A DNA stretch of 64,000 bases from Novosphingobium sp. SG919 (GTDB taxonomy: Bacteria; Pseudomonadota; Alphaproteobacteria; Sphingomonadales; Sphingomonadaceae): NCBI RefSeq assembly GCF_012932495.1, contig NZ_JABCNG010000001.1, positions 1,550,001 to 1,614,000 on the forward strand, in the 5' to 3' direction. This document shows positions 48,753-57,651 of this stretch, piece after piece (positions within the stretch are counted from its first letter, which is position 1; each line of letters begins with the position of its first letter). Under the pieces are notes generated by a model. That model had not been told where the DNA came from. It worked only from the letters and a program-made list of their open reading frames with translations, and did not search any database. Both the position numbers and the translations under genes were made by a program.

Positions 48753-48886
48753 TCGTCAGGGTCCATCAGTGGGAGGGAGGGATGAGGGACACCCGCTTAA
48801 CGAGGGGGTCGGGAAAACCCTTCGCGGGAAATTTCTTATTCTTGCGGTTCGCGCTGCTTTCCTGCCGAAGATGTATGGCGGATGAA

Positions 48887-48900
48887 TGCAATCGATTGTT
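48887..48900. promoter_or_regulatory. LacI-type operator before the MFS-GH36-GH68 operon
   Basis: TGCAATCGATTGTT contains the perfect palindrome CAATCGATTG (48889-48898) and matches the general LacI/GalR pattern TGNAANCGNTTNCA except in the last two bases. It lies 66 bp upstream of the MFS start. Related sites precede the TonB receptor. The likely binding protein is the LacI regulator at 53.8 kb. Confidence 0.65.
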
Positions 48901-48965
48901 GTAAGGCGGAGAACTCTGTGCCATGGTGCTTGCGAAGGGCCGGTGAAGCCCCTTGGGAGAGCGTC

Positions 48966-50390
48966 ATGGAAATTGCCCACAATCCGGCCGAAACAGGGCC
49001 CAGCAGCGCCGGAGCCGGCATCGCGGGCCCGGTGCGGCCGCATCTGTCGTTGGCGCGGATTCTGGAAATGAACCTGGGTTTCCTGGGCTTGCAGTTCAGC
49101 TTTGGCCTGCAGCAAGGCAACATGGGGCCGATCTACAGCTATCTGGGCGCGAACGAGGCGCAATTGCCGTTGCTGGGCCTGGCCGGGCCGATCACCGGCC
49201 TGCTGGTGCAGCCGCTGATCGGCGCGCTGTCGGATCGCACCGCCAGCCGCTGGGGCCGGCGCACGCCCTATTTCCTGATCGGCGCGGTGCTGTGCGCGCT
49301 GGGCCTGTTCCTGATGCCCCTGTCATCATCGGTGCTGATGGCGGCGTCGCTGTTGTGGCTGCTCGACGCGGGCAACAATATCACGATGGAGCCCTATCGG
49401 GCCTATGTCTCCGACCGGCTCAATCCCAACCAGCGGCAGACCGGCTTCCTGTCGCAAAGCGCCTTTACCGGTCTTGCCCAAATGCTTGCGTTCCTGACGC
49501 CCTCGATCCTAGTGGGGCTGGGCATGAACCAGGACTGGGTCGATGCCCATGGCATTCCCTATACCGTGCGCGTGGTCTTCACGCTGGGCGCGGTGCTCTC
49601 GCTGGTCACTATCCTGTGGTCGGTGTGGCGCGTGCCGGAACTGCCCTTGACCGTGCAGGAACGCGCGCAGATCGAAGCCGCGCCCAAGGGGTTCGGCGCG
49701 GCCCTGGCCGAAATTGCCGACGCCATCGCGACCATGCCGGTAGCCATGCGCAAGCTCGGGCTGATGAGCCTGTTCCAGTGGTCGGCCATGTCGGGCTATT
49801 GGCTCTACGTCACCTATTCCATCGCGCGCACGGTCTATCACACTGCCGACGCACACAGCTCGGCGTTCCACAGCGCCGTTCTGACCAATGGCGAGATGGC
49901 TGCGTTCTATAACGGCATTTCGTTTGTCACCGCCTTTGCCATGGTGCCGCTGGTGCGCCGCATCGGGCCCGGGCCGCTGCACGCGTTGTGCCTGATGGCC
50001 GGCGGCCTTGGCATGCTGGCCCTGCCGCACGTGACCGACAAGGCGCTGCTGTTCGTGCCGGCCGTGGGTGTGGGCCTGGCCTGGGGCAGCATCATGGGCA
50101 ATCCCTATGCCATCCTGACCAACTCCATCCCGCCGGCGCGCACCGGGGTTTACATGGGTATTTTCAACATGATGATCGTCATCCCCATGTTGCTGTTCGC
50201 CGTGGTGATGAGCGAGCTTGACCTGGGCTTCGTCAAGCTGGGCCTGGGCGTCTATGCCCATGTCCTGGGCAGCGATCCGGGCAATATGCTTTCGCTGTGC
50301 GGTGCCTTGCTGATCGCGGCGGCGTTTTCGGTGCTTTGGGTGCGCGAAGGGCGCCCGCAGGCGCTGCGCCTGGCAGAGGCAGCCGCGTGA
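48966..50390 (+). CDS. MFS sugar symporter (sucrose/maltose type)
   Basis: Inner-membrane proton-sugar symporter of 474 residues, twelve predicted helices, with NLGFLGLQFSFGLQQGNMGPIY in the first helix and the loop SDRTASRWGRRTPYF, features of the SLC45/GPH-like sucrose and maltose transporters. It would import sucrose, raffinose or a related sugar. The ATG at 48966 has GGGAGAG upstream. Its stop overlaps the GTG start of the alpha-galactosidase gene (GTGA). Confidence 0.88.
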   Translation: MEIAHNPAETGPSSAGAGIAGPVRPHLSLARILEMNLGFLGLQFSFGLQQGNMGPIYSYLGANEAQLPLLGLAGPITGLLVQPLIGALSDRTASRWGRRTPYFLIGAVLCALGLFLMPLSSSVLMAASLLWLLDAGNNITMEPYRAYVSDRLNPNQRQTGFLSQSAFTGLAQMLAFLTPSILVGLGMNQDWVDAHGIPYTVRVVFTLGAVLSLVTILWSVWRVPELPLTVQERAQIEAAPKGFGAALAEIADAIATMPVAMRKLGLMSLFQWSAMSGYWLYVTYSIARTVYHTADAHSSAFHSAVLTNGEMAAFYNGISFVTAFAMVPLVRRIGPGPLHALCLMAGGLGMLALPHVTDKALLFVPAVGVGLAWGSIMGNPYAILTNSIPPARTGVYMGIFNMMIVIPMLLFAVVMSELDLGFVKLGLGVYAHVLGSDPGNMLSLCGALLIAAAFSVLWVREGRPQALRLAEAAA

Positions 50391-52492
50391 GCCCGCTCTT
50401 GCTAAACCTGACCAGCGGCGCGGCGGCCATCGTGCTGGAGCCGCGCGCCGGCCGCGCACCCGCGTGGCGCCACTGGGGCGCGTTCGCCGATCCGGCCGGG
50501 CTTCCTTCGCTGGCCGACATGCGCGGGCCAGCCTCGTTCTCGCTGGATGAGGACGTTCCGCTCGATACCGCACCGCTGAATGGATTGGGCTGGTTCGGCC
50601 CTGCCGCGCTCAGGCTGCGCGATGGCGCGGGCAGGGGCATCGCCGTGGCCTGGACCGATTGCGATTGGGCGCGCACCAGCGACGGCGCGATGATCCGCCT
50701 GGAAGATGCGGCGCGCGGCGTGCGGCTGGTGCAGACGATCATGGGCGATGGCCGGGGCGGATTTCGCCTGGCCGCCACGCTGACCAACACCGGCCCCGCG
50801 CCCGTCACGCTCGATTGGTTGGCAAGCGCGGTGCTGCCGCTGCCCGCCGATGCGACGCGGCTGGTATCCTGGCGCGGGCGCCACAATGCCGAACTCGTCG
50901 AGCAGGTAGAGCCGATGCCGGCCCAGGCGTGGGTGCGTGAAGGGCGGCGCGGGATTGCCGGCCACGGCGGGCCGCCGGGCCTGTTCGTGCTGGGGGAGGG
51001 CGCCGGCCACGCCACGGGCGCGGTTCATGGCCTGCAACTGTGCTGGTCGGGCGACAGCGTGATCCGCGTGGAGCGCGACGACGAAGGCTTTTTCGTGGCC
51101 CTCGCCGGAGCAAGGCTCGCGCCGGGCGAAGTGGTGCTGCACCCTGGCGAGAGTTGGTCTGCGCCCGAGGCGCTGGCCGTCTATTCCGACGAGGGGCGCA
51201 ACGGCGCCACGGCGGTGTTTCATGCCGCCGTGCGCGCCATGGTGCGCTGGCCGGGTGGCGCCATGGCGCCGCGCAAGGTGCATCTCAATTCGTGGGAAGC
51301 CTGCTATTTCGATCACGACGAGGCGCGCATCCTGGCGCTGGCGCAAGCCGCCGCGCAGATCGGGATCGAGCGTTTCGTGCTGGATGATGGCTGGTTCGTG
51401 GGGCGCGGCGACGATACCGCTGGCCTGGGCGACTGGACGCCAGACCCAGCCAAGTACCCGCAAGGCCTGGCGCCGCTCGCCAACCAGATCACCGCCATGG
51501 GCATGGAATTCGGCCTGTGGGTTGAGCCGGAAATGGTCAATCCCGACAGCGCGCTGTATCGTGCGCATCCCGATTGGGCCTTGGCGCTGCCAGAGCGCGC
51601 GCGGCCCACGGCGCGCAACCAGCTCGTGCTCGACCTGTCGCTGGGCGCGGTGCGCGATTACCTGTTCGGCTGCCTCGATCGACTGCTGCGCGAGGTGCCG
51701 ATCGGCTATCTGAAATGGGACCACAACCGCGACCTGGCCCCCGCCGGTGGAGCCGCCCAGGTGCGTGGGCTCTACGACCTGCTGGCCCGGCTACGCGCCG
51801 CCCATCCCAAAGTGGAGATCGAGGCCTGTGCCGGTGGCGGCGGACGCAGCGATGCCGGCATGGCGCCGTTCGTGCATCGCTATTGGACGAGCGATAATAT
51901 CGACGCGGTCAGCCGTGTCGCTATCCAGCGCGGCTTCCTGGCCTTCCTGCCACCGGAAATGATGGGCAGCCACGTCGGCGCCAGCCCGGCCCATGCCACC
52001 GGGCGGGCCCAGGCGCTGGCGTTCCGCGCGGCCGTGGCCCTGCCGGGGCACTTTGGCGTGGAAATGGATCCGCGCACGCTCGCGCCTGCCGAGCGCGATG
52101 ACCTTGCCGGCTGGATCGCGTTTCACCGTGAATGGCGCGATCTACTGCATGGCGGCCAGGTCTGGTTGGGCGAGGGCAACGATGGCCTGGTCTGGCAGGC
52201 GCAGGGCGCCCCAAATCGGCAACTGCTGTTCGTGATCCGCCGTGCGCCAGCCCAAGACCGCCGGCCCCAGCCGCTGCGCCTGCCCCATCTGGCCGGGCAG
52301 GGCGTGCTGAACGTGCGGCTGCTGCGCCTGGCCGGCGGCACCGGCGGGCACGCTGCCCCCACCACGGCGCTGCACCGGGCGATGCATGATGCCCCGGTGG
52401 CGATGACCGGCAGTTGGCTGGCCCATGCCGGCCTGCCGCTGCCGCCAATGAATGCCCAGACCGTGGCGATCTTTGCCATCGAGGCCACGTGA
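50387..52492 (+). CDS. GH36 alpha-galactosidase
   Basis: Releases terminal alpha-galactose from raffinose, stachyose or melibiose. The 701-residue protein has an N-terminal beta-sandwich domain, then the (beta/alpha)8 domain with NSWEACYFDH, FVLDDGWF, the nucleophile D445 in YLKWDHNRD and the acid/base D503 in YWTSDNIDA, plus EACAGGGGRSDAG. No signal peptide, so it acts in the cytoplasm. The GTG start at 50387 overlaps the MFS stop by four bases. With the next gene it can convert raffinose to galactose plus glucose and fructose units. Confidence 0.93.
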   Translation: MSPLLLNLTSGAAAIVLEPRAGRAPAWRHWGAFADPAGLPSLADMRGPASFSLDEDVPLDTAPLNGLGWFGPAALRLRDGAGRGIAVAWTDCDWARTSDGAMIRLEDAARGVRLVQTIMGDGRGGFRLAATLTNTGPAPVTLDWLASAVLPLPADATRLVSWRGRHNAELVEQVEPMPAQAWVREGRRGIAGHGGPPGLFVLGEGAGHATGAVHGLQLCWSGDSVIRVERDDEGFFVALAGARLAPGEVVLHPGESWSAPEALAVYSDEGRNGATAVFHAAVRAMVRWPGGAMAPRKVHLNSWEACYFDHDEARILALAQAAAQIGIERFVLDDGWFVGRGDDTAGLGDWTPDPAKYPQGLAPLANQITAMGMEFGLWVEPEMVNPDSALYRAHPDWALALPERARPTARNQLVLDLSLGAVRDYLFGCLDRLLREVPIGYLKWDHNRDLAPAGGAAQVRGLYDLLARLRAAHPKVEIEACAGGGGRSDAGMAPFVHRYWTSDNIDAVSRVAIQRGFLAFLPPEMMGSHVGASPAHATGRAQALAFRAAVALPGHFGVEMDPRTLAPAERDDLAGWIAFHREWRDLLHGGQVWLGEGNDGLVWQAQGAPNRQLLFVIRRAPAQDRRPQPLRLPHLAGQGVLNVRLLRLAGGTGGHAAPTTALHRAMHDAPVAMTGSWLAHAGLPLPPMNAQTVAIFAIEAT

Positions 52493-52562
52493 CAATGCCC
52501 CGATCCCCACGCCCCTTCTCTCCTTCCTTGCGCGCCTGACGCGCCAACCTGCACGAGGTCGC

Positions 52563-53723
52563 ATGTCCGCCGATCCCCTTTCGTCCGTTTCCGATGCGCA
52601 ATCGATTGCTCAGATCTTGCGCCGTCAGCCCAGTCGGTGGGAGCCCCATGGCTATGATCCGGTCCCGGAAATTCCGCTGGTTACGGCGGCCGATGTGGCG
52701 CCGATCATGCCGGGGCTGGACCTGTGGGACTGCTGGCCCCTGGCGCACGAGGATGGGCGCACGGCGGTGCACGCCGGGCGCACCTGGTGGTTTTTCCTCA
52801 GCGCACCCTGCTTTCCCGATCCCGTGCAGCGGCACGATGTGGCGCGCATCCGCCTGCTGTCCCATGGGGACGACGGTTGGCGCGATCACGGCAATGCCCT
52901 GCCAGATGGGCTGAACCCCGGTACGCGCGAATGGGCGGGCTGCGCCGTGCTGATGGATGACGGCGTTTCGGTGACGCTGTTCTACACCGTGGCCGGGCGC
53001 CAGGGCGGGGCATTTTCCTATGAGCAGCGGCTGTTTGCCGTGCCGGGCACGCTGGGCACCGACGGCCCCGGGACATGGCAGGCGCCGCAAGAGATCGTCG
53101 CCGCCGATGGCGTGCGCTATGTCGCCGATCGCCAGGAAATCACCAATCCTGCGCCTGGCTCGATCAAGGCCTTTCGCGATCCCGCCTGGTTCCGCGATCC
53201 CGCCACGGGCAAGGCCCACGTGGTGTTCACCGGCAGCGCCGCCTGGACCAGCAATCCGCACAACGGGCTCGTTGGCCTGGCCACGCTGACCGCCGATGGC
53301 TGGCTGCTGGAAGACCCGCTGGTCGAGGCGATCGGCACCAACAACGAGATGGAGCGGCCCTGCGTGGTGTGGCGCGACGGGCATTACTACCTGTTCTGGT
53401 CCACCCAGCGCCACACGTTCGCTCCCGGTGCGGTCGATGGGCCCAATGGTCTTTATGGGATGGTCGCCGAAAGCCTGACCGGCCCCTGGCGCCAGCTGAA
53501 CGGCAGCGGCCTGGTTGCGCCCAATCCGGCCGGAGAACCGGGCCAGACCTATAGCTGGTGGGTGACCGGCGAAGGCACCGTGTGGAGCTTCATCGACTAT
53601 TGGGGCATGGCCGGGCGCAAGCTGGCCGACCATCCCGAACTGCTGCGCGCGCAATTCGGCGGCACGCCGGCGCCGGTGTTCGCCCTGGTGTTCGAGGGCG
53701 ATCGCGTCACGGTCGCGCCATAA
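52563..53723 (+). CDS. GH68 levansucrase-family enzyme
   Basis: Splits sucrose, releasing glucose and transferring fructose to water or a growing fructan. The 386-residue protein has the nucleophile D56 in DLWDCWPL, REWAG at 122-126, the transition-state stabiliser D206 in FRDP, and acid/base E264 in ERP, the complete GH68 set. The usual REWSGS reads REWAGC. There is no signal peptide, as in Zymomonas levansucrase. Third gene of the MFS operon, convergent with the LacI gene. Whether it makes levan or only hydrolyses sucrose cannot be read from sequence. Confidence 0.9.
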   Translation: MSADPLSSVSDAQSIAQILRRQPSRWEPHGYDPVPEIPLVTAADVAPIMPGLDLWDCWPLAHEDGRTAVHAGRTWWFFLSAPCFPDPVQRHDVARIRLLSHGDDGWRDHGNALPDGLNPGTREWAGCAVLMDDGVSVTLFYTVAGRQGGAFSYEQRLFAVPGTLGTDGPGTWQAPQEIVAADGVRYVADRQEITNPAPGSIKAFRDPAWFRDPATGKAHVVFTGSAAWTSNPHNGLVGLATLTADGWLLEDPLVEAIGTNNEMERPCVVWRDGHYYLFWSTQRHTFAPGAVDGPNGLYGMVAESLTGPWRQLNGSGLVAPNPAGEPGQTYSWWVTGEGTVWSFIDYWGMAGRKLADHPELLRAQFGGTPAPVFALVFEGDRVTVAP

Positions 53724-53761
53724 GGCGGGGCAGGGTGCCCGGGCTGGGCTCTTTGAACTGG

Positions 53762-54808
53762 TCAGGCGCTCTCGCGCACGACCAGTTCGGGGGCCATGAT
53801 GGTGGAAGGGGTTTCCACCCCGGCAATGCGCTGGGTCAGCAGATCGACCATTGCGCGGGCACCGCCGGCAATATCCTGGCGCACGGTGGTGAGGCGCGGA
53901 ACGGTCTGCGTGGCGATCGGCACATCATCGAACCCGGTTACGGCCACGTCTTGCGGCACGCGCACGCCGCGTTCGTGCAACAGGCGCAACGTGGTCATGG
54001 CGATCACGTCTGATGCGCAGACGATGCCGTCGATGCAGTTGCCCAGTTCGTCGAGATGCCCGGCCACCTGCTCGGGAATTTCGTCATTGGACAAGTGGGT
54101 GGAGCATGCGCGCATTTCCGGCGCATCGGCGCAGGCCGCCACGGCATCGCGCGCACCGGCCAGGCGATCGGCAATTTCCGGCGCGCCGGTATCGCCAAAG
54201 AACACCAGCCGCCGCTTGCCCTGGTCGAGCAGGCGTTGCGCCGCCAAGTGGCCACCCAGGCGATTGTCGGTGCCCACGGTGCAGTGGATCTGCCCCTCGC
54301 GGTGGCTGCCCCACACCACCATCGGCAGATAGCGCTCCGCCACCTTTTCGATCGCGTCCATCTGGTTGGACTGGCCGATCACCAGCGCGCCATCGAGCAT
54401 GCCGGAATCCACGATGCGGTCGAGCCATTCATCGTCGCCGGGGATGACGCGCGAAAGCATCAGGTCGTGCCCGCTTTCGGTCAGCGCATCGGCCAGATGG
54501 CCGAACAGCGTCATGAAGAACGGATCGGAAATGTGCTGGCGCCGCTCGTGGCCCAGCGGAATGACCACCCCGATCACCCCGGTCTGCTGGGTGCGCAGGC
54601 GCCGCGCCATCTGGTTGGGGCGAAAGCCGTGTTCGCGGGCAATCGCCTGGATGCGTTCGCGCGTTTCGGCATTGACCAGGCTTTTGCCGGCAAGTGCGCG
54701 CGAAACGGTGCCCGCCGAAACCCCTGCCATGCGCGCAAGTTCCGCGATGTTGCGGATCCTGGGTTTGCTTCCCTCTCTTGCGGGCTTGTCGTTGGACGTT
54801 TCTGTCAT
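53762..54808 (-). CDS. LacI-family transcriptional repressor
   Basis: The 348-residue protein has an N-terminal LacI helix-turn-helix (IRNIAELARMAGVSAGTVSRALAG) with a preceding extension of about 17 residues, and a periplasmic-binding-protein-like effector domain (VIPLGHE, VTGFDDVPIA). It most likely represses the sugar transport genes on both sides and is released by a sugar or sugar phosphate. It is divergent from the TonB receptor; the operator-like palindromes lie between them. Confidence 0.92.
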   Translation of the reverse strand: MTETSNDKPAREGSKPRIRNIAELARMAGVSAGTVSRALAGKSLVNAETRERIQAIAREHGFRPNQMARRLRTQQTGVIGVVIPLGHERRQHISDPFFMTLFGHLADALTESGHDLMLSRVIPGDDEWLDRIVDSGMLDGALVIGQSNQMDAIEKVAERYLPMVVWGSHREGQIHCTVGTDNRLGGHLAAQRLLDQGKRRLVFFGDTGAPEIADRLAGARDAVAACADAPEMRACSTHLSNDEIPEQVAGHLDELGNCIDGIVCASDVIAMTTLRLLHERGVRVPQDVAVTGFDDVPIATQTVPRLTTVRQDIAGGARAMVDLLTQRIAGVETPSTIMAPELVVRESA

Positions 54809-54939
54809 GGCGATGCTTTTAACTGGGCAACCTTTGAAAGCAAGGTGCAGGGCATAATTCCGGCATGGCGCAGCAGAAAGCATAAGGGGAGCCACTGATG
54901 CAGCCATGCCACAGCTTGCAGCAAAGTGTCAGCTGGCGA

Positions 54940-54953
54940 TGCAATCCTTTGCA
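54940..54953. promoter_or_regulatory. LacI-type operator 1, receptor promoter region
   Basis: TGCAATCCTTTGCA has perfect TGCAA/TTGCA arms and matches the LacI/GalR pattern TGNAANCGNTTNCA at all fixed positions but one. It lies between the divergent LacI gene and the TonB receptor. Confidence 0.6.
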
Positions 54954-54971
54954 TATGTCCAAAATCGGCAT

Positions 54972-54985
54972 TGCAAACGATTGTA
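54972..54985. promoter_or_regulatory. LacI-type operator 2, receptor promoter region
   Basis: TGCAAACGATTGTA matches the same pattern with one change near the right end and shares the TGCAA and CGATTG blocks with the site before the MFS gene. It is 32 bp from operator 1, centre to centre, or about three helical turns. Confidence 0.62.
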
Positions 54986-55054
54986 GTGCTGCTTATCACA
55001 CAATCCATCGATTCCCGCGCCGCATGCGGGAACGTGTTCATGGGAGAGTACCTG

Positions 55055-57529
55055 ATGAAGCCGTCCGCCTATCTGTCGTGTGCGTCTGCTGCCGCCCTTG
55101 CCGGCGCGCTGATCGCTGCGCCTGCCCTGGCCCAGGATGCCCAGCCGGCCGCCGCGCCCGCCGATGACGCCGCCGATGTGGCGCCGATCGTGGTGACGGC
55201 CGCTGCCGGTGGCAAGTCTGCCCAGCTTTCGTCGATCTCGGTTTCGCAGATCAACCAGGAAGCGGTGGCCAATTTCACCCCGCGTTCGCAGGCCGAAGTG
55301 CTGCGCACGATCCCCGGCCTCAACGTGCAGGACACCGCCGGTCCCGGCGGCAACGCCAACATCGGCGTGCGCGGCATTCCCGTGTCGACCGGCGGTTCGG
55401 AATATGTCGGCCTGCAGGAAGATGGCCTGCCGGTTACCCTGTTCGGCGATATCCAGTTCGGCAACAACGACTATTGGGTGCGCTTCGACAACAACGTGAA
55501 CCGCGTGGAAGCGGTGCGCGGCGGTTCGGCCTCCACCTTCTCCAGCCAGGCGCCCGGTGCCGTGATCAACTACGTGTCGAAGACCGGCGAGCGTGACGGC
55601 GGGGAAATCGGCCTGAGCCAGGCGCTCAACTATCGCGAAACGCGCGTCGATTTCGATTACGGCGGCCACCTGTCGGACAGCGTGCGCTTCCACCTCGGCG
55701 GCTATGCCATCGACGGCAACGGCCCCACGCACCTGCCCTACAAGGCGCAGAGCGGCTATCAGATCAAGGGCAACATCACCAAGGACTTTGACGACGGCAA
55801 GGGCTACATCCGCTTCAACTTCAAGCGGTTGGACGACAAGGAGCCGACCTTTACCTCGATGCCCAGCCTGGTCACGCTCTCGGGCAACAAGATCACCGGC
55901 TACAGCACGTTCGACGGCGTCGACGCGCGCAAGTATGCCTCCACCGGCATCTACAACCAGAATTTCCAGATCCTCGATGCCAACGGCAACGTGCGCACCG
56001 TGGCGATGGAAGGCATCCATCCGGTGGCAACCGCGCTGGGCGGCGAATTCCACTATGAATTCACCCCCGCCTTCACCGTGACCGACAAGGCCCGCTGGAC
56101 CTCGATGAGCGGCACCTTCGCCAACCAGTGGACCGGCGAAGCGACCACCGCCTCGGTCGCCGGCAGCGGCACGCTGCGCTATGCCGCCGGCCCCAATGCC
56201 GGGCAGGTCTACACCGGCCGCTTCGTCAGCAACAGCGCGCAGGCCTATGTCGACATGAAGGACGTGGGCAGCCTGGTGAACGACCTGACGTTCAGCGGCA
56301 AGTTCGACGTGGGCGACAACGCCAAGATCAAGGCCAACGCCGGCTGGTTCCACATGCGCCAGACCATCGCGATGGATTGGCGGATCAACAACGTCACCCA
56401 GTCGCTCAACGGTTCCAGCAACCCCGTGCCGCTCGACCTGTTCGATTCCTCGGGCAACCAGCTCACCGCCAATGGCCTCACCGGCTTCAACAACCAGTGG
56501 GGCGGCTGCTGTGGCGGGCGTTCTTACGACGTCAGCTATACCGACGATGCGCTCTATGGCCAGTTGGAAGGGCAGATCGACCGCCTGAACCTCGACGCCA
56601 GCGTGCGCTATGACAGCGTCAAGGCTTCGGGCGCCGCCTATGCGCCCGAACAGGTCGCCAACGTGACGGTGACCGATGCACTCGGTTCGGCCTCGATCCC
56701 GGCCTACAACACCAGCTCCACCCCGGCTAACCTGCTCAACTACACCAAGGGTTATGTCAGCTGGTCGTTCGGTGCGCTCTACGAAGTCAGCAGCGATACC
56801 AGCGTGTTCGTGCGCGTCAGCCGCGGTGGCCGCTTCAACGCCGACCGCCTGCTTTACAACAACGCCAATTTCACCGCCGATGGCAAGCTGACGGCGGGCG
56901 GCGATCACCTGTCGGTCAACTATGTCAGCCAGCAGGAACTGGGCCTCAAGCAGCGCGGCAACGTGGCGGGCGGGCGCTATCACGCCGAAGTCACGCTCTA
57001 TCGCGCGCAAGTGAAGGAAAGCAATTACGACTTCACGGCGCCCTCGCGCGGGGAAAGCCCGTTCATCGACGCGATCTACCACTCTTATGGCGTGGAAGCA
57101 TCGGCCGGGGTTTCGGCAGGCAAGTTCTCGCTCGATGGCTACGTGGTTTATACTCACGCTGAAAACGTTGGCACCAAGACCACCCCGGTGGCCATGCCCA
57201 AGTGGACCTGGCTGGTTTCGCCCAGCTATGACGCCGGGGTTGCGGCCGTGGGCTTCTCGGCCAGCGGTCAGTCCAACTTCCTGGTTTCGGGTGGCTACAC
57301 CGCGCCGGGCCGCACGTTCGTGAACAGCTTCGTCAAGGTGCGTCCGGCCGACAAGCTGGAAGTGAGCTTCAACGTCAACAACCTGTTCAACACGCTGGGC
57401 TATCGCGCCAACAACGGTTCGATCGCGGTGGCCGCCGGCACCGGTGGCCTGGCCGCCAACCAGGCGATCTTCGACAACAGCGCCATGCTGGGCCGCACGA
57501 TGACCGCGGCGGTGCGCTACAAGTTCTGA
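55055..57529 (+). CDS. TonB-dependent receptor for sugar uptake
   Basis: Outer-membrane receptor of 824 residues with a signal peptide (cut near ALAQD), a plug domain (EVLRTIPGLNVQD, GNANIGVRGIPV, VEAVRGGSASTFSSQAPGAVINY) and a barrel ending in VRYKF. Context with LacI, MFS, GH36 and GH68 genes points to sucrose or raffinose-type sugars, as for SuxA-like receptors, though substrate is inferred from neighbours only. The ATG at 55055 has GGGAGAG upstream. It is followed by an intrinsic terminator. Confidence 0.92.
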   Translation: MKPSAYLSCASAAALAGALIAAPALAQDAQPAAAPADDAADVAPIVVTAAAGGKSAQLSSISVSQINQEAVANFTPRSQAEVLRTIPGLNVQDTAGPGGNANIGVRGIPVSTGGSEYVGLQEDGLPVTLFGDIQFGNNDYWVRFDNNVNRVEAVRGGSASTFSSQAPGAVINYVSKTGERDGGEIGLSQALNYRETRVDFDYGGHLSDSVRFHLGGYAIDGNGPTHLPYKAQSGYQIKGNITKDFDDGKGYIRFNFKRLDDKEPTFTSMPSLVTLSGNKITGYSTFDGVDARKYASTGIYNQNFQILDANGNVRTVAMEGIHPVATALGGEFHYEFTPAFTVTDKARWTSMSGTFANQWTGEATTASVAGSGTLRYAAGPNAGQVYTGRFVSNSAQAYVDMKDVGSLVNDLTFSGKFDVGDNAKIKANAGWFHMRQTIAMDWRINNVTQSLNGSSNPVPLDLFDSSGNQLTANGLTGFNNQWGGCCGGRSYDVSYTDDALYGQLEGQIDRLNLDASVRYDSVKASGAAYAPEQVANVTVTDALGSASIPAYNTSSTPANLLNYTKGYVSWSFGALYEVSSDTSVFVRVSRGGRFNADRLLYNNANFTADGKLTAGGDHLSVNYVSQQELGLKQRGNVAGGRYHAEVTLYRAQVKESNYDFTAPSRGESPFIDAIYHSYGVEASAGVSAGKFSLDGYVVYTHAENVGTKTTPVAMPKWTWLVSPSYDAGVAAVGFSASGQSNFLVSGGYTAPGRTFVNSFVKVRPADKLEVSFNVNNLFNTLGYRANNGSIAVAAGTGGLAANQAIFDNSAMLGRTMTAAVRYKF

Positions 57530-57586
57530 CGGGATGTGGTGGGGGCCGGGCTCAATCCCGGCCACCACGATCTCGATCGGGTCGCA

Positions 57587-57623
57587 AAAAACCCGGCAAG
57601 GTATCTGACCTTGCCGGGTTTTT
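57587..57623. terminator. Terminator after the TonB receptor
   Basis: ACCCGGCAAGGT at 57591-57602 pairs with ACCTTGCCGGGT at 57608-57619 around a 5-base loop, extended by four A-T pairs. T residues follow on both strands, so it probably ends both the receptor transcript and the convergent kinase transcript. Confidence 0.88.
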
Positions 57624-57651
57624 CATGTTCTGGCGGCGGGCGCCCGGTTTG

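Noticed and set aside
54929..57568. Open frame of 879 codons on the minus strand
   Set aside because: It is the shadow of the TonB receptor gene and has no domain similarity.
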